A DNA stretch of 46,719 nucleotides from NCBI GenBank assembly GCA_003169695.1, contig PNAS01000078.1:1-46719 (forward strand), written 5' to 3'. Position 1 is the stretch's first letter, and every line of letters begins with the position of its first letter. Below the pieces are notes generated by a model, which was given only the letters and a program-made list of their open reading frames with translations, had not been told where the DNA came from and searched no databases. This document shows positions 18,534-26,514 of the stretch, one piece after another. The stretch is from Spartobacteria bacterium. GTDB lineage: Bacteria; Verrucomicrobiota; Verrucomicrobiia; Chthoniobacterales; UBA10450. The position numbers were made by a program, and so were the translations under genes.

Positions 18534-20593
18534 GCGACAAGCCCTCGTTCTTCGCCGAGCTGAAGCGGCGCAATGTTTACAAGGTGGCCGTCGCCTATGC
18601 GGTCGTGGCGTGGCTCTTGATCCAGATCGCGACGCAGGTTCTTCCATTCTTCGAGATCCCGAACTGGGGTGTTCGCCTCGTCGTGCTCCTGATCGCCGTT
18701 GGCTTCCCGATCGCACTCGTCATCGCCTGGGCATTTGAACTCACGCCGGAGGGAATCAAGCGCACAGAAGACGTCGATCCTGCCGTGGAAACGCGCGCGA
18801 AATCTCACGCGTGGATCTACGTCGCGATCGTCGCCGCGCTTATGTCGATCGGCTTGTTCTTTCTCGGCCGCTTCACTGCATCCACAAAGCAGAATCCGTC
18901 GGTAGCGGAAACCATCCCGGCAGCGATTCCAGAAAAAAGCATCGCGGTGCTTCCGTTCGAGAATCTGAGCGACGATAAGCAGAACGCATTCTTCACAGAC
19001 GGTGTGCAGGACGAAATCCTGACTGATCTTGCGAAAGTGGCCGATCTGAAAGTCATCAGCCGTACCAGCGTGATGCAATACAAGAATACCGCCTCGCGCA
19101 ACCTACGCGAGATTGGTCAGCAACTTGGGGTCGCGCATCTGCTCGAAGGGAGTGTGCAGCGGGCGGCCAACCGCGTCCGTGTAAATGCGCAATTGATCGA
19201 CGCGCGCACCGACGCCCACCTTTGGGCGCAGACCTACGATCGCGATCTGGCTGACGTCTTCGCCATTCAAAGTGAAATCGCGCAGACAATCGCGGAACAA
19301 TTGCAGGCACGTTTGTCCCCGCGCGAGCAGGCCGCAATCGCGCAAGCGCCGACGACGGATCTCGTCGCCTACGATCTGTATATGCGCGCGCGCGCGCTCG
19401 ACGACCTGGCTAACGACCCGGGCGCGAAGGAAAGTTTGCTTCAGGCCATTAGTCTGCTCGAGGAAGCGGTCAGGCGTGATCCGAATTTCGCACTCGCCTA
19501 CTGCCTCTTGTGCGAAGCCCATCTCGATCTTTACTGGGGCGGGTTCGATCATAGTTCGGCGCGGCGCGAACAGGCGAATGCCGCCTTGCAACAGGCGGAA
19601 CGTATTCAGCCCGATGCGGGCGAGGTTCACGTCCAAAAGGGAGTTTATGCCTACCACGGTTTTCGCGATTACGATCGTGCTCGCGCCGAATTCGAGCTGG
19701 CCCGCCGTGCGCTGCCGAATTCTTCCCGCCTCCACCTGGACATCGGCGCGGTGGATAGACGTCAGGCGCGCTGGGAAGACGCACTCCGGAATTTCGATCG
19801 CGCCGTGGAGCTGGACCCGCGGAACTTTCTCATACTCGAGGAAGCCGCGTTCACCGATGCCGGCCTGCGCCGCGCTGCCGAGGCGGCGTCGCTCTTGGAG
19901 CGGGCACTTGCCCTGGCTCCAAAAGACATTTTCGTCCGCACGGTATTGTGGCAGTTACCCTATGACTCTCGCGCCGATACCAAGCCATGGCGGTCGCACC
20001 TAAACACGATTCTAGAGGAAGGGAAGGAGGCCGCGTCACACGTTGCGCCTGTCTTTGTCTATTGCGCTCTAGCCGAGCGCGATCGCAATGCCGCCGCAGA
20101 CGCGCTCACTCTCATTCCAGCGGAAGGAGCGGTCAATTCGGGCGATGGTTCTCTCTGGCCACGCGATTGGTATGTCGGACTTGTCGCCCGCAGCTTCGGC
20201 GACAATGCCGGAGCGCAAAGTGCGTTCACGGCCGCCCGGATCATTGCGGCGAAAACGGCCCTCGAACAACCGGACTACGCGCCTGCCTGGAAGACTCTTG
20301 GAGCGATCGATGCAGGTCTTGCCCGCAAAGCTGATGCCATTACCGAGGGTAAACACGCCTGCGAGCTGCTTCCGCTTTCGAAAGATGCGTGGGACGGGCC
20401 TTCCTACGTCACTAACCTCGCGCTCATCTACGCTTGGGTAGGCGAGAGAAATCTCGCACTCGAACAACTCGCTACTTCCGCCAAGATCCCGGTCGGCGTC
20501 ACCTACGGCGAACTCAAACTCTCCCCGGTGTGGGATTCGCTCCGCAATGATCCGCTTTTTCAAGGGATTTTGAATTCATTGGCGCCGAAATAA
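18530..20593 (+). CDS. Membrane-anchored TolB-like/TPR protein, array copy 10 (last)
   Basis: This 687-residue copy has a type II N-module (NVYKVAVAYAVVAWLLIQ; FFEIPNWGVRLVV; ELTPEGIKRTEDVD) and a third helix at about residues 101-117. The TolB-like domain starts at about residue 136. The body (type e) is found in no other copy: MQYKNTASRNLREIGQQLGV, DVFAIQSEIAQTIAEQLQA, then TPR repeats including FELARRALPNSSRLHLDIGA. The terminal motif is weaker (LKLSPVWDSLRNDPLF). It closes the array, and no paralog follows. Copy 3's N-module, including the segment after helix 2, aligns best with this copy and supplied the reference for locating the copy 3 frameshift. Confidence 0.85.
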   Translation: MSDKPSFFAELKRRNVYKVAVAYAVVAWLLIQIATQVLPFFEIPNWGVRLVVLLIAVGFPIALVIAWAFELTPEGIKRTEDVDPAVETRAKSHAWIYVAIVAALMSIGLFFLGRFTASTKQNPSVAETIPAAIPEKSIAVLPFENLSDDKQNAFFTDGVQDEILTDLAKVADLKVISRTSVMQYKNTASRNLREIGQQLGVAHLLEGSVQRAANRVRVNAQLIDARTDAHLWAQTYDRDLADVFAIQSEIAQTIAEQLQARLSPREQAAIAQAPTTDLVAYDLYMRARALDDLANDPGAKESLLQAISLLEEAVRRDPNFALAYCLLCEAHLDLYWGGFDHSSARREQANAALQQAERIQPDAGEVHVQKGVYAYHGFRDYDRARAEFELARRALPNSSRLHLDIGAVDRRQARWEDALRNFDRAVELDPRNFLILEEAAFTDAGLRRAAEAASLLERALALAPKDIFVRTVLWQLPYDSRADTKPWRSHLNTILEEGKEAASHVAPVFVYCALAERDRNAAADALTLIPAEGAVNSGDGSLWPRDWYVGLVARSFGDNAGAQSAFTAARIIAAKTALEQPDYAPAWKTLGAIDAGLARKADAITEGKHACELLPLSKDAWDGPSYVTNLALIYAWVGERNLALEQLATSAKIPVGVTYGELKLSPVWDSLRNDPLFQGILNSLAPK

Positions 20594-20691
20594 GACACCT
20601 GCCTCCGGACCGCTGTGGAAAGTTCTCATCTGCCGGTTGTTAGCTTGGAAAAAAGATTGACGAAAAATAAGAATCCGGGCTCGATGGAGCC

Positions 20692-21156
20692 ATGAAAACA
20701 AGAACGTCGTTACTGACTCTCGCACTTTGCTTTGCAGCAGGGGCCGTTTGCTTCGCCAGCCCAGTGATGGGCACTTGGAAGCTGAACGCGGCCAAGTCGA
20801 AATTCGCCCCTGGGACAGCGAAGAACACCATGGTTGTCTATAAAGAAGCCATGTTGGGCAAAGTGACAGTCACCGTGGACGGCACTGATGGTAAGGGCAA
20901 ACCGGCGCACAACGAGTGGACCGGCAGGTTCGATGGAAAAGATTATGCCGTCACCGGGGACCCGACTTCGGACACGCGCGCATATACGAAGGTTGATGAC
21001 CACACACTGTCGATGACCTTTAAGAAAGGCGGTAAAGTTGTTGGCACCGGTCGAGTTGTCGTGGCCGCCGATGGCAAGAGCCGAACCGTCACCACCAACG
21101 GAACCAATTCAAAGGGCATGAAATTCAAAAACGTTGCGGTTTACGACAAGCAGTAA
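20692..21156 (+). CDS. Secreted hypothetical protein with WKLN motif
   Basis: This 154-residue protein has a clear Sec signal peptide (about residues 1-23, ending in Ala-Val-Cys-Phe-Ala-Ser). It is followed by MGTWKLNAAKSKF, a start typical of small secreted beta-rich proteins seen in Acidobacteria and Verrucomicrobia. The remainder alternates short beta-like strands rich in Gly, Thr and Lys (for example DHTLSMTFKKGGKVVGTGRV), suggesting a lipocalin-like or beta-barrel fold. GGAG lies just before the ATG. It starts about 100 nt after the TPR array, with TTGACG at 20657-20662 as a possible -35 box but no convincing -10, so it may or may not belong to the array transcript. Function is unknown. 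Confidence 0.7.
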   Translation: MKTRTSLLTLALCFAAGAVCFASPVMGTWKLNAAKSKFAPGTAKNTMVVYKEAMLGKVTVTVDGTDGKGKPAHNEWTGRFDGKDYAVTGDPTSDTRAYTKVDDHTLSMTFKKGGKVVGTGRVVVAADGKSRTVTTNGTNSKGMKFKNVAVYDKQ

Positions 21157-21245
21157 GCAGGATCGTATTCTCCTTCGCTAAAGGTGCTCCGAGAGCGTTC
21201 GCGAGCCGGCGGCCGGGCAGTCCCATCTCTTTAACTCGTTTTTCA

Positions 21246-22229
21246 TTAAGCGCGCTCTATTGCAGACTGCGCTTTCTGGACCATCACAACAGCCGCCATC
21301 AAAACGATCGCTGCGATGACTTGGTGCGAGTGGAGCGTGGCGTGAAAAAAACCCCAGGTGATGCAGACGGCGGCGAGCGTTTGCATCATTTCGAAGTAGC
21401 CGGCTGTGGATGCGCGCGTGAGTCGCAGTCCCTCGAAGTAGATAAGCAGCGGAATGCCGCCGGAGATCGAAGCGAGCAGAATGAGCGCGCCGATGGCGGT
21501 GCCGGGATGGGCTTGCGCCGCTACCGGCCAAAGCGCGGGACCGCGTAGATTTCCGTAAATGAGAAGAATGAACGTCATGCAGACAAGTCCGACGACGATA
21601 CGCAGACTCGAGGCGAGCCGGAGCGGCATGCCAATCATGACACCGCGCCCCGCAACGGTGGAAAGTCCCCAGAAGAGCGCGCAGACCAGCGCGTAACCGG
21701 TGCCAAGGTTCAACCCGGCTTGCGCGAACGAAACGCCGATCAGCGCCGGATATTCTACCGACAGGAAAACGCCGGCGACGATCGCGATGGTGGCGTAGAG
21801 AAAAAAGCGCGGAGTGAGGCGGTCGCCAAAAAGCAGAAACGCGCCCAGGGTGGAAATCACCGGCTGAATGTTCAGAATCACGTTGACGACCGTCGGGTTG
21901 CCGTTCTTTAACGCGAGGGTGAAGAAAATTGTGCCCACGGCTGAGCCGGCGAATCCGGAAAAGAGCAGATAGCCCCAGGTAGGCGCATCGATTTTTCTCA
22001 GTTCTCGGAGCTGCGGAATGAGGATCGGCAGGAACATGAGCAGGATGAGCACGTGCTCCCAAAACACGATCACCTGGGCGTCGAAAAGATTGTTAAGGGG
22101 AATCCGCCACGCGCTCTCCGTTCCCCACAAGGCGGCGCCGAGACCCACGAGCCAGGGACCGTAGCTTGCGCGGCTCGCGTCGCTTTTCTTCACGCGAACC
22201 GTCTTACTGCTCGCCCGCTGCTGCGTCAA
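21246..22229 (-). CDS. EamA/DMT-family transporter
   Basis: This 327-residue protein has about ten hydrophobic helices in two homologous halves, the usual layout of EamA (drug/metabolite) transporters. GLGAALWGTESAWRIPL and GYALVCALFWGLSTVAGRG are the two half-starts; PVISTLGAFLLFGDRL in half one is the typical EamA helix followed by Gly-Glu/Asp. The family exports small metabolites or amino acids; the substrate cannot be predicted. The frame begins at a TTG (22227-22229), with no in-frame ATG before the upstream TGA. The gene follows the methyltransferase-like gene by 18 nt and is probably co-transcribed. Confidence 0.8.
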   Translation of the reverse strand: MTQQRASSKTVRVKKSDASRASYGPWLVGLGAALWGTESAWRIPLNNLFDAQVIVFWEHVLILLMFLPILIPQLRELRKIDAPTWGYLLFSGFAGSAVGTIFFTLALKNGNPTVVNVILNIQPVISTLGAFLLFGDRLTPRFFLYATIAIVAGVFLSVEYPALIGVSFAQAGLNLGTGYALVCALFWGLSTVAGRGVMIGMPLRLASSLRIVVGLVCMTFILLIYGNLRGPALWPVAAQAHPGTAIGALILLASISGGIPLLIYFEGLRLTRASTAGYFEMMQTLAAVCITWGFFHATLHSHQVIAAIVLMAAVVMVQKAQSAIERA

Positions 22230-22247
22230 CGCATGCCGCGCGACTGT

Positions 22248-22979
22248 TCAGTCCGTTCCGAGGCCAGGCCGGGCTTTGGATAAACCACGTGCCAGGACAA
22301 AATGCGCGACGAAGCCGGCAACGAATACGATGCCGGCGATTCTGATGTTCAAAGTAATGGCCAAAACAAGCTCCGCGATTCCGAAAAGCCAGACGAACAT
22401 TTCGCCCGCGATTGCCTGGCCCCAGCGCGGCGAGCGATTGCCCGAGGGCACGCGTGGCGCAAGCGCGGGCCACAAGCGCGGCACCGCTTTCATGTAGGCC
22501 CGATACGATTCGCCCTGGCTTTGTCGAAGAGCTTCTTCTTCGCGAAAAATCAGTCGGTAAACAAACAGCCAGCTCGCCGCCACAATGAAAAGCCAACCCA
22601 GACGGCTGGCCAGGACACCGATGCCTGCGGCCATCGGCAGATTGGCCAGATAAAGCGGATTGCGCACATAACGGAAAGGCCCATCCGCGACCAACGCTTC
22701 AGCATGTTGCGTCGTGTCGTGCACGATACCGGTGCGAAGATACGCCGCCGCCCAAGTGCGTAACGCGGCGGTGACAAAAACAAGGAGCGCTCCGCCGCCG
22801 ATGATGAACCGCTGCACGTTGAGCGCCTCGGGACTACCGGAAACAATCGAGGGCGCAACCAGCTGCCGCAGTGCGGTCGTGAAGGCGGTGTGATCAAAGT
22901 TGGCCAGCGAAAATCCCACCGCAAAAATGGCGCAGATGATCCAGAACCGCTTCTCAAACTCAAACTTTGTCGCCCGCAT
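22248..22979 (-). CDS. Isoprenylcysteine carboxyl methyltransferase-like membrane protein
   Basis: This 243-residue polytopic protein has the ICMT/PEMT-like signature GPFRYVRNPLYLANL (about residues 101-115), then a hydrophobic helix and EEEALRQSQGESYRAYMKAV, where the family has its conserved Glu and Tyr. ICMT-like enzymes use S-adenosylmethionine and act on lipid or thiol substrates at the membrane; bacterial substrates are mostly unknown. Additional helices after residue 195 (EMFVWLFGIAELVLAI) extend the core. It is the first gene of a likely two-gene transcript with the EamA transporter. Family assignment is good, exact activity unknown. Confidence 0.72.
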   Translation of the reverse strand: MRATKFEFEKRFWIICAIFAVGFSLANFDHTAFTTALRQLVAPSIVSGSPEALNVQRFIIGGGALLVFVTAALRTWAAAYLRTGIVHDTTQHAEALVADGPFRYVRNPLYLANLPMAAGIGVLASRLGWLFIVAASWLFVYRLIFREEEALRQSQGESYRAYMKAVPRLWPALAPRVPSGNRSPRWGQAIAGEMFVWLFGIAELVLAITLNIRIAGIVFVAGFVAHFVLARGLSKARPGLGTD

Positions 22980-23117
22980 TCGGGGAAGAGAATAACTAGG
23001 CGGACGAGTTTAGCGAAGGTAAAGGGATCAGCCGTAGCCGCGAGTTGCGATGATTGCGAGCTCAGAGATCAGTTGTGCGCAACCTTCCGGCCAGCGGATT
23101 CGCCTAGAAACCGCGGC

Positions 23118-23402
23118 TTACAAACCTGGCGCCGGCGTCGGACTCGAATTATCCGAACGATCGACGGTCGCGCTTTGGTCGCGTCCGTGCCCGTGCCGGT
23201 GTTGGCGTTGCTGCGTATTGTCGGCCGTTGAGTCATCGGCGCAGGCGCAGTTAAAAAGCGCGCAGCCGAGAAGAAGCGGGACCAGTTTCCCTTTCCTAGA
23301 GCGGCGTGACTGGCGTCCGTGCCGTATTCCGCTGATTGAAAGTTCCGATGGCACCAATTGCGAAACGCCGTGGCGCCCCGAGCGAAAAACGCATTCATGC
23401 AT
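23118..23402 (-). CDS. Possible small lipoprotein
   Basis: The 94-residue frame contains RRSRKGKLVPLLLGCALFNC, which looks like a lipoprotein signal with basic n-region, hydrophobic core and a candidate lipobox Cys. It is followed by a low-complexity tail rich in His, Arg and Asp, ending DNSSPTPAPGL. The roughly 38 residues before the signal are unlikely to be translated, so the true start is uncertain (perhaps a GTG/TTG near 23350). An overlapping frame on the same strand exists. This is the only plausible content of the 22980-23712 stretch. Confidence 0.3.
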   Translation of the reverse strand: MHECVFRSGRHGVSQLVPSELSISGIRHGRQSRRSRKGKLVPLLLGCALFNCACADDSTADNTQQRQHRHGHGRDQSATVDRSDNSSPTPAPGL

Positions 23403-23712
23403 ATAAAAGTTGTCCTCCGTGAACGATCACCGTTCCTCGGCGGTATCCTGGCCTTTCCAAAATAAATGACCGCCCGCAACCCGGGCTGGTTACAACTTTT
23501 TTTGTGCGGGCGACCTGACCGATCAAACGATAAAATTTTTGTTGTGTAACCAAACCGCCCTGGCCGCTGTCAAATAAGAAGGGGATGGATACTTTCTGGA
23601 ATTTTTGCTGCGCGCTCTTGATGTGGGCGCCCTGGCTACGGGCAGGATGGCGTCATGATCGGTCACCCGATTGCTCCCGCCCGGTAGGGTCTTCAGAGAC
23701 AAAGAGAAAAGC

Positions 23713-23868
23713 ATGAGGTTATTGAGAAAAGCGAGCTACCGGGTCTTGTCTGCGATCGAAATCATGATTGTTCATTTCGTCATAGCTGTCCTGCTGGGGT
23801 GCGCTCTTTTCGGTTCCATGCTGCTCCGAAGGCCGCCTCACCGCGCTCGCGAAATCACCGAGGTTTAG
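23713..23868 (+). CDS. Small single-helix membrane protein
   Basis: This 51-residue frame starts at the ATG at 23713, preceded by AAAGAGAAAAGC. It encodes MRLLRKASYRVLSAIEIMIV followed by a hydrophobic stretch to about residue 37 and a basic tail RRPPHRAREITEV. The basic n-region and single helix suggest an inner-membrane peptide. It lies 36 nt before the response-regulator gene and may be co-transcribed. No family recognised. Confidence 0.4.
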   Translation: MRLLRKASYRVLSAIEIMIVHFVIAVLLGCALFGSMLLRRPPHRAREITEV

Positions 23869-23904
23869 TCCAGCATTGGTTGAAAGATAATCTCCGAGGC
23901 ATTT

Positions 23905-24276
23905 ATGGGAGCAGCTTTGAAGATTTTAGCGGTAGACGACGAACCGTCGATCGCCGCCTCTCTGCATTTCATTTTCGAACGCCCCCGCTATGAGCTGACC
24001 AGCGCTTGCGATGCTGATGACGCGCTCGCCCTGCTTTCAGCCGATCCCGCTCCCTTCGACGTGATCATCACCGATAATAACATGCCTCACGTGTCGGGCG
24101 TAGAGCTGGTGCGCGAGCTGAGAGAACGGAGCTTTGGCGGCAAGATCATGGTCTTATCGGCGCACCTCACCGCCGAGATTCGCGAGTCCTACGCGCAAAT
24201 GAACGTGGACGTCATACTCGACAAGCCCTTCGATATCCACGAGCTGCGCAAAACGCTGGACCTTCTGGTGGCCTGA
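23905..24276 (+). CDS. Single-domain response regulator (CheY-like receiver)
   Basis: This 123-residue protein is a complete receiver domain with no output domain. The acidic pair is Asp11-Asp12, the phospho-acceptor Asp57 (in DVIITDNNMPHVSG), the switch Ser85 and the conserved Lys107 in DKPFD. Such stand-alone receivers relay phosphate or act through protein contacts. No histidine kinase is adjacent, so its partner is not evident. Confidence 0.9.
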   Translation: MGAALKILAVDDEPSIAASLHFIFERPRYELTSACDADDALALLSADPAPFDVIITDNNMPHVSGVELVRELRERSFGGKIMVLSAHLTAEIRESYAQMNVDVILDKPFDIHELRKTLDLLVA

Positions 24277-24403
24277 CTGTTGCCCCTCAAACGGCGCCCG
24301 GCCGATGGACCCCGGAGCAACGCTTATGGGATGCGCATCACAATATGGGGAGTCATGGTCGCCCGCGGGTGATGATTCCGATCGGCGATCAGCAAGAAGT
24401 TCT

Positions 24404-24463
24404 GCTTTTATCTAATAGTTGGCAGCTTTTATCCGATACCGTGGAGTTTCCGCGTGCTTTTAT
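24404..24463. repeat. Three direct repeats of GCTTTTAT
   Basis: GCTTTTAT occurs at 24404-24411, 24425-24432 and 24456-24463; the first two extend to GCTTTTATC. Start-to-start distances are 21 and 31 bases, close to two and three helical turns. They lie 50-110 bases upstream of the gene at 24512, where an activator or repressor could bind. This is a possible operator only. Confidence 0.3.
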
Positions 24464-24511
24464 GCTTCGCAGGATGAATCATGAAAAGCCACTGCTTGAT
24501 TTTGCTGCGCC

Positions 24512-25018
24512 ATGACCTTGCTGCCGTCCACGCCGCCGCGGGCTAATCCCGATGATCGCTGGAAATTTCTGCGCGATGTCGTGGTCTTTCAGCTCAAATT
24601 GTTTCTCGACAATGTGCGCGGCTTCGCCCTGATGCCGGTTTCGCTAGGCGCGGCGCTCATCGACCTCGTCTCCCGAGGTGAGCGCGAAGGTGCGCTCTTC
24701 TACAAGGTGCTCAAATGGGGTTTGCGTAGCGAAGCGATGATCGACGTCTACAGCGCGATCGAGCACCATGAGACGGGCGATTTCAGAATAAGCAGGGACT
24801 ATACGGTGGATGGCGTGATCGCACGGCTGGAGGGCGTCCTGGTGCGCGAGTGTGAGAAGGGTGGAACGGCGGCCAGCGTCAAGGCCGCCATGGATCGAGC
24901 GATCGATCAGCTTCACGCCGAAACGAGCGGGACACGCAACCGGGCCCGTGATGTGGTCGTCCGCACGGCGGACAAACTGCGCGGCAAGTTCGACAGCGAA
25001 ACGCGCGAGAAAGATTAG
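24512..25018 (+). CDS. Conserved hypothetical protein
   Basis: This 168-residue protein opens with DDRWKFLRDVVVFQLKLFLD, a mildly hydrophobic amphipathic region, and ALMPVSLGAALIDLV (about residues 44-58), which may contact the membrane. The C-terminal half is charged and helical (ARLEGVLVRECEKG, TADKLRGKFDSETREKD). I do not recognise a function. It lies 44 nt upstream of the HD-domain gene on the same strand, so the two may share a transcript. Confidence 0.65.
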   Translation: MTLLPSTPPRANPDDRWKFLRDVVVFQLKLFLDNVRGFALMPVSLGAALIDLVSRGEREGALFYKVLKWGLRSEAMIDVYSAIEHHETGDFRISRDYTVDGVIARLEGVLVRECEKGGTAASVKAAMDRAIDQLHAETSGTRNRARDVVVRTADKLRGKFDSETREKD

Positions 25019-25062
25019 GCGGTTTCAGGCCAAGGCGAGACGATGAATATTGTGGCAGTTTT

Positions 25063-25650
25063 ATGACGATGCTTGCCAACCGCGCCTTGACGATTTTACA
25101 CGAGTGGGTCCAATCGGAAAGTTTACGCCGGCATTGTTACGCGGTGGCTGATTCGATGCGGCATTTCGCGCAGTTGCGCGGCGCGGACGCGGATTTGTGG
25201 GAGGCGGTGGGCCTGCTGCACGACATGGATTACGAGCGCCATCCGAACCAGGAACAAAGCCCGACAGAAGGACATCCTTTCGTGGGAGTGGCAACCCTGC
25301 GCGAGCAGGGATGGAGCGAGGAGGTCTGTCGCGCGATTCTTTCGCATGCGGATTATGCGGGCGTAACGCGTGAGACGCCGCTTGAGCAGACGCTCTACGC
25401 GGTCGATGAGTTGAGCGGTTTCGTCATCGCGGTGGCACGGGTCCGACCCTCAAAGAGCATTCGCGAGGTGGACGTGGCGTCGGTGAAAAAGAAAATGAAG
25501 GACAAGGCATTTGCCCGCGCTGTAAATCGCGATGATATCGTCCGCGGGGCGGCCGAACTGGGAATGCCGTTGGAGGAAGTGATCGCCGGCGTGATTGACG
25601 CGTTGAAAGCGGACGCGGAGAGGCTGGGTCTCGTGGGATCCGAGAGCTGA
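25063..25650 (+). CDS. HD-domain metal-dependent phosphohydrolase-like protein
   Basis: This 195-residue protein carries the HD signature: His24 (LRRHCYAVA), His53-Asp54 (GLLHDMDYERHP), His95 and Asp115 (YAVDELSGF). These would coordinate the metal ion. Similar short HD/HDIG proteins hydrolyse phosphates of nucleotides or related compounds, but the substrate of this group is unknown. A lysine-rich stretch (ASVKKKMKDKAFARAVNRDD) follows the core. An alternative start at Met3 is possible. Confidence 0.82.
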   Translation: MTMLANRALTILHEWVQSESLRRHCYAVADSMRHFAQLRGADADLWEAVGLLHDMDYERHPNQEQSPTEGHPFVGVATLREQGWSEEVCRAILSHADYAGVTRETPLEQTLYAVDELSGFVIAVARVRPSKSIREVDVASVKKKMKDKAFARAVNRDDIVRGAAELGMPLEEVIAGVIDALKADAERLGLVGSES

Positions 25651-25688
25651 CTCCGGGTTGCCGATTGTGAAATGGGCCATCGAGCGCT

Positions 25689-26117
25689 TTAAAACACCCA
25701 GGGGTTTTCGGGTCGCCTCATATTGAATGCACTTGGCATCCGAACTCGGAGGAACGCCCCCGGCTTAAACCGCCACGTGTTGAACGCGCTCGTCGCGTAT
25801 CCATCGAGCAACTTGCTCCCCGTACTTGTTTCGATCTCGACGCCCGTCACAGCTCCGGTTCTTTTATCGATGTTGAGGATGAAAATTCCCGCTCCCGAGA
25901 GCCGTGCTCGTCGCGCTTCCATTGGATATTCGGGACGTTTTGATGAAACCGTATTTTGCTTCAGTTGTCCCTCGGACACCTCGCTTCGATGACCGTCGCC
26001 CCAAATGACGGAAATGGCGTCCGGGCGGTCAGCAGCGGATTCCAGCCGTCCAGCGACCAGTAGCATTAGGATCGAGAACGGGATAAAAAAACATGCCCGC
26101 ATTGAAATGAAGGACAC
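25689..26117 (-). CDS. TonB C-terminal-domain protein with signal or anchor
   Basis: This 142-residue protein has an N-terminal hydrophobic segment (about residues 8-24) that may be a signal peptide or membrane anchor. It is followed by a TonB-C-like fold: RPEYPMEARRARLSGAGIFI, GAVTGVEIETSTGSKLLDGY and TSAFNTWRFKPG. The Pro-rich spacer of a classical TonB is missing and the protein is short, so it is unlikely to span the periplasm like TonB of E. coli. No ExbB/ExbD or receptor gene is nearby. Confidence 0.7.
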   Translation of the reverse strand: MSFISMRACFFIPFSILMLLVAGRLESAADRPDAISVIWGDGHRSEVSEGQLKQNTVSSKRPEYPMEARRARLSGAGIFILNIDKRTGAVTGVEIETSTGSKLLDGYATSAFNTWRFKPGAFLRVRMPSAFNMRRPENPWVF

Positions 26118-26313
26118 TAAATCGCGAACCCATTGTCAATTCAGCCCTTGAAGGCGCGGCTGCATCCAGCTCGTCCGGATTTCTTCAATGCTTCATCTTG
26201 CCGCCGTGCGCAGTCGTTATCCCGTTAATGAACCGGGGAGCGTCCGTTTCCGTAGCGTAGCAAGAGCCGAGGCAAAGAAATTGCCGAGGAACCCACATTG
26301 CGATCGGAAAAGT

Positions 26314-26487
26314 TCAGCGCCGGTGCTCGGCCTCGTAATCGTTCACCACCAGGCAGGCGTGAATGACGCCGGGGACCCAGCCAAGAAGTGTTAGCAGAAG
26401 GCTAAGGATAAAACTGAGTATCCGGCCGGTCATTAAGACGGCGACCGGCGGAAGAACGACACAGAAGAAGTAGCGGAGCGCTTTCAT
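26314..26487 (-). CDS. YqaE/Pmp3-type small membrane protein
   Basis: This is a 57-residue frame. Translation begins MKALRYFFCVVLPPVAVLMT, continues with a second helix (ILSFILSLLLTLLGWVPGVI), then HACLVVNDYEAEHRR and TGA. The PPVAV turn, the two-helix hairpin and the GWVPGVIHA motif are hallmarks of the YqaE/Pmp3 proteolipid family, linked to membrane potential and salt or stress tolerance. It stands between the TonB-C gene and the tricorn gene on the same strand. No strong ribosome-binding site is visible. Confidence 0.85.
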   Translation of the reverse strand: MKALRYFFCVVLPPVAVLMTGRILSFILSLLLTLLGWVPGVIHACLVVNDYEAEHRR

Positions 26488-26514
26488 TCTAAAAATTGAG
26501 TATGAGCAGTAAGG

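Noticed and set aside
17960..19078. 372-residue open frame on the - strand
   Set aside because: It lies antisense to copies 9 and 10, crosses their junction, and has no recognisable domain. Such frames arise from the GC-rich codon pattern of the coding strand.
20594..20691. Intrinsic terminator after the TPR array
   Set aside because: Short CCGG pairs and an A-rich stretch are present but no stable stem followed by a T-tract.
21178..22062. 294-residue - strand frame and similar frames in the EamA region
   Set aside because: Out of frame with the EamA gene, Arg/His-rich and without membrane helices; a shadow of the real transporter gene.
23069..23479. 136-residue - strand frame overlapping the possible lipoprotein
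   Set aside because: Arg-rich, no signal or domain; the overlapping lipoprotein-like frame is the better candidate.
22980..23712. tRNA or other structured RNA in the gene-poor gap
   Set aside because: I saw no TPsiC-like arm, CCA end or cloverleaf pairing. Only a doubtful lipoprotein frame is present.
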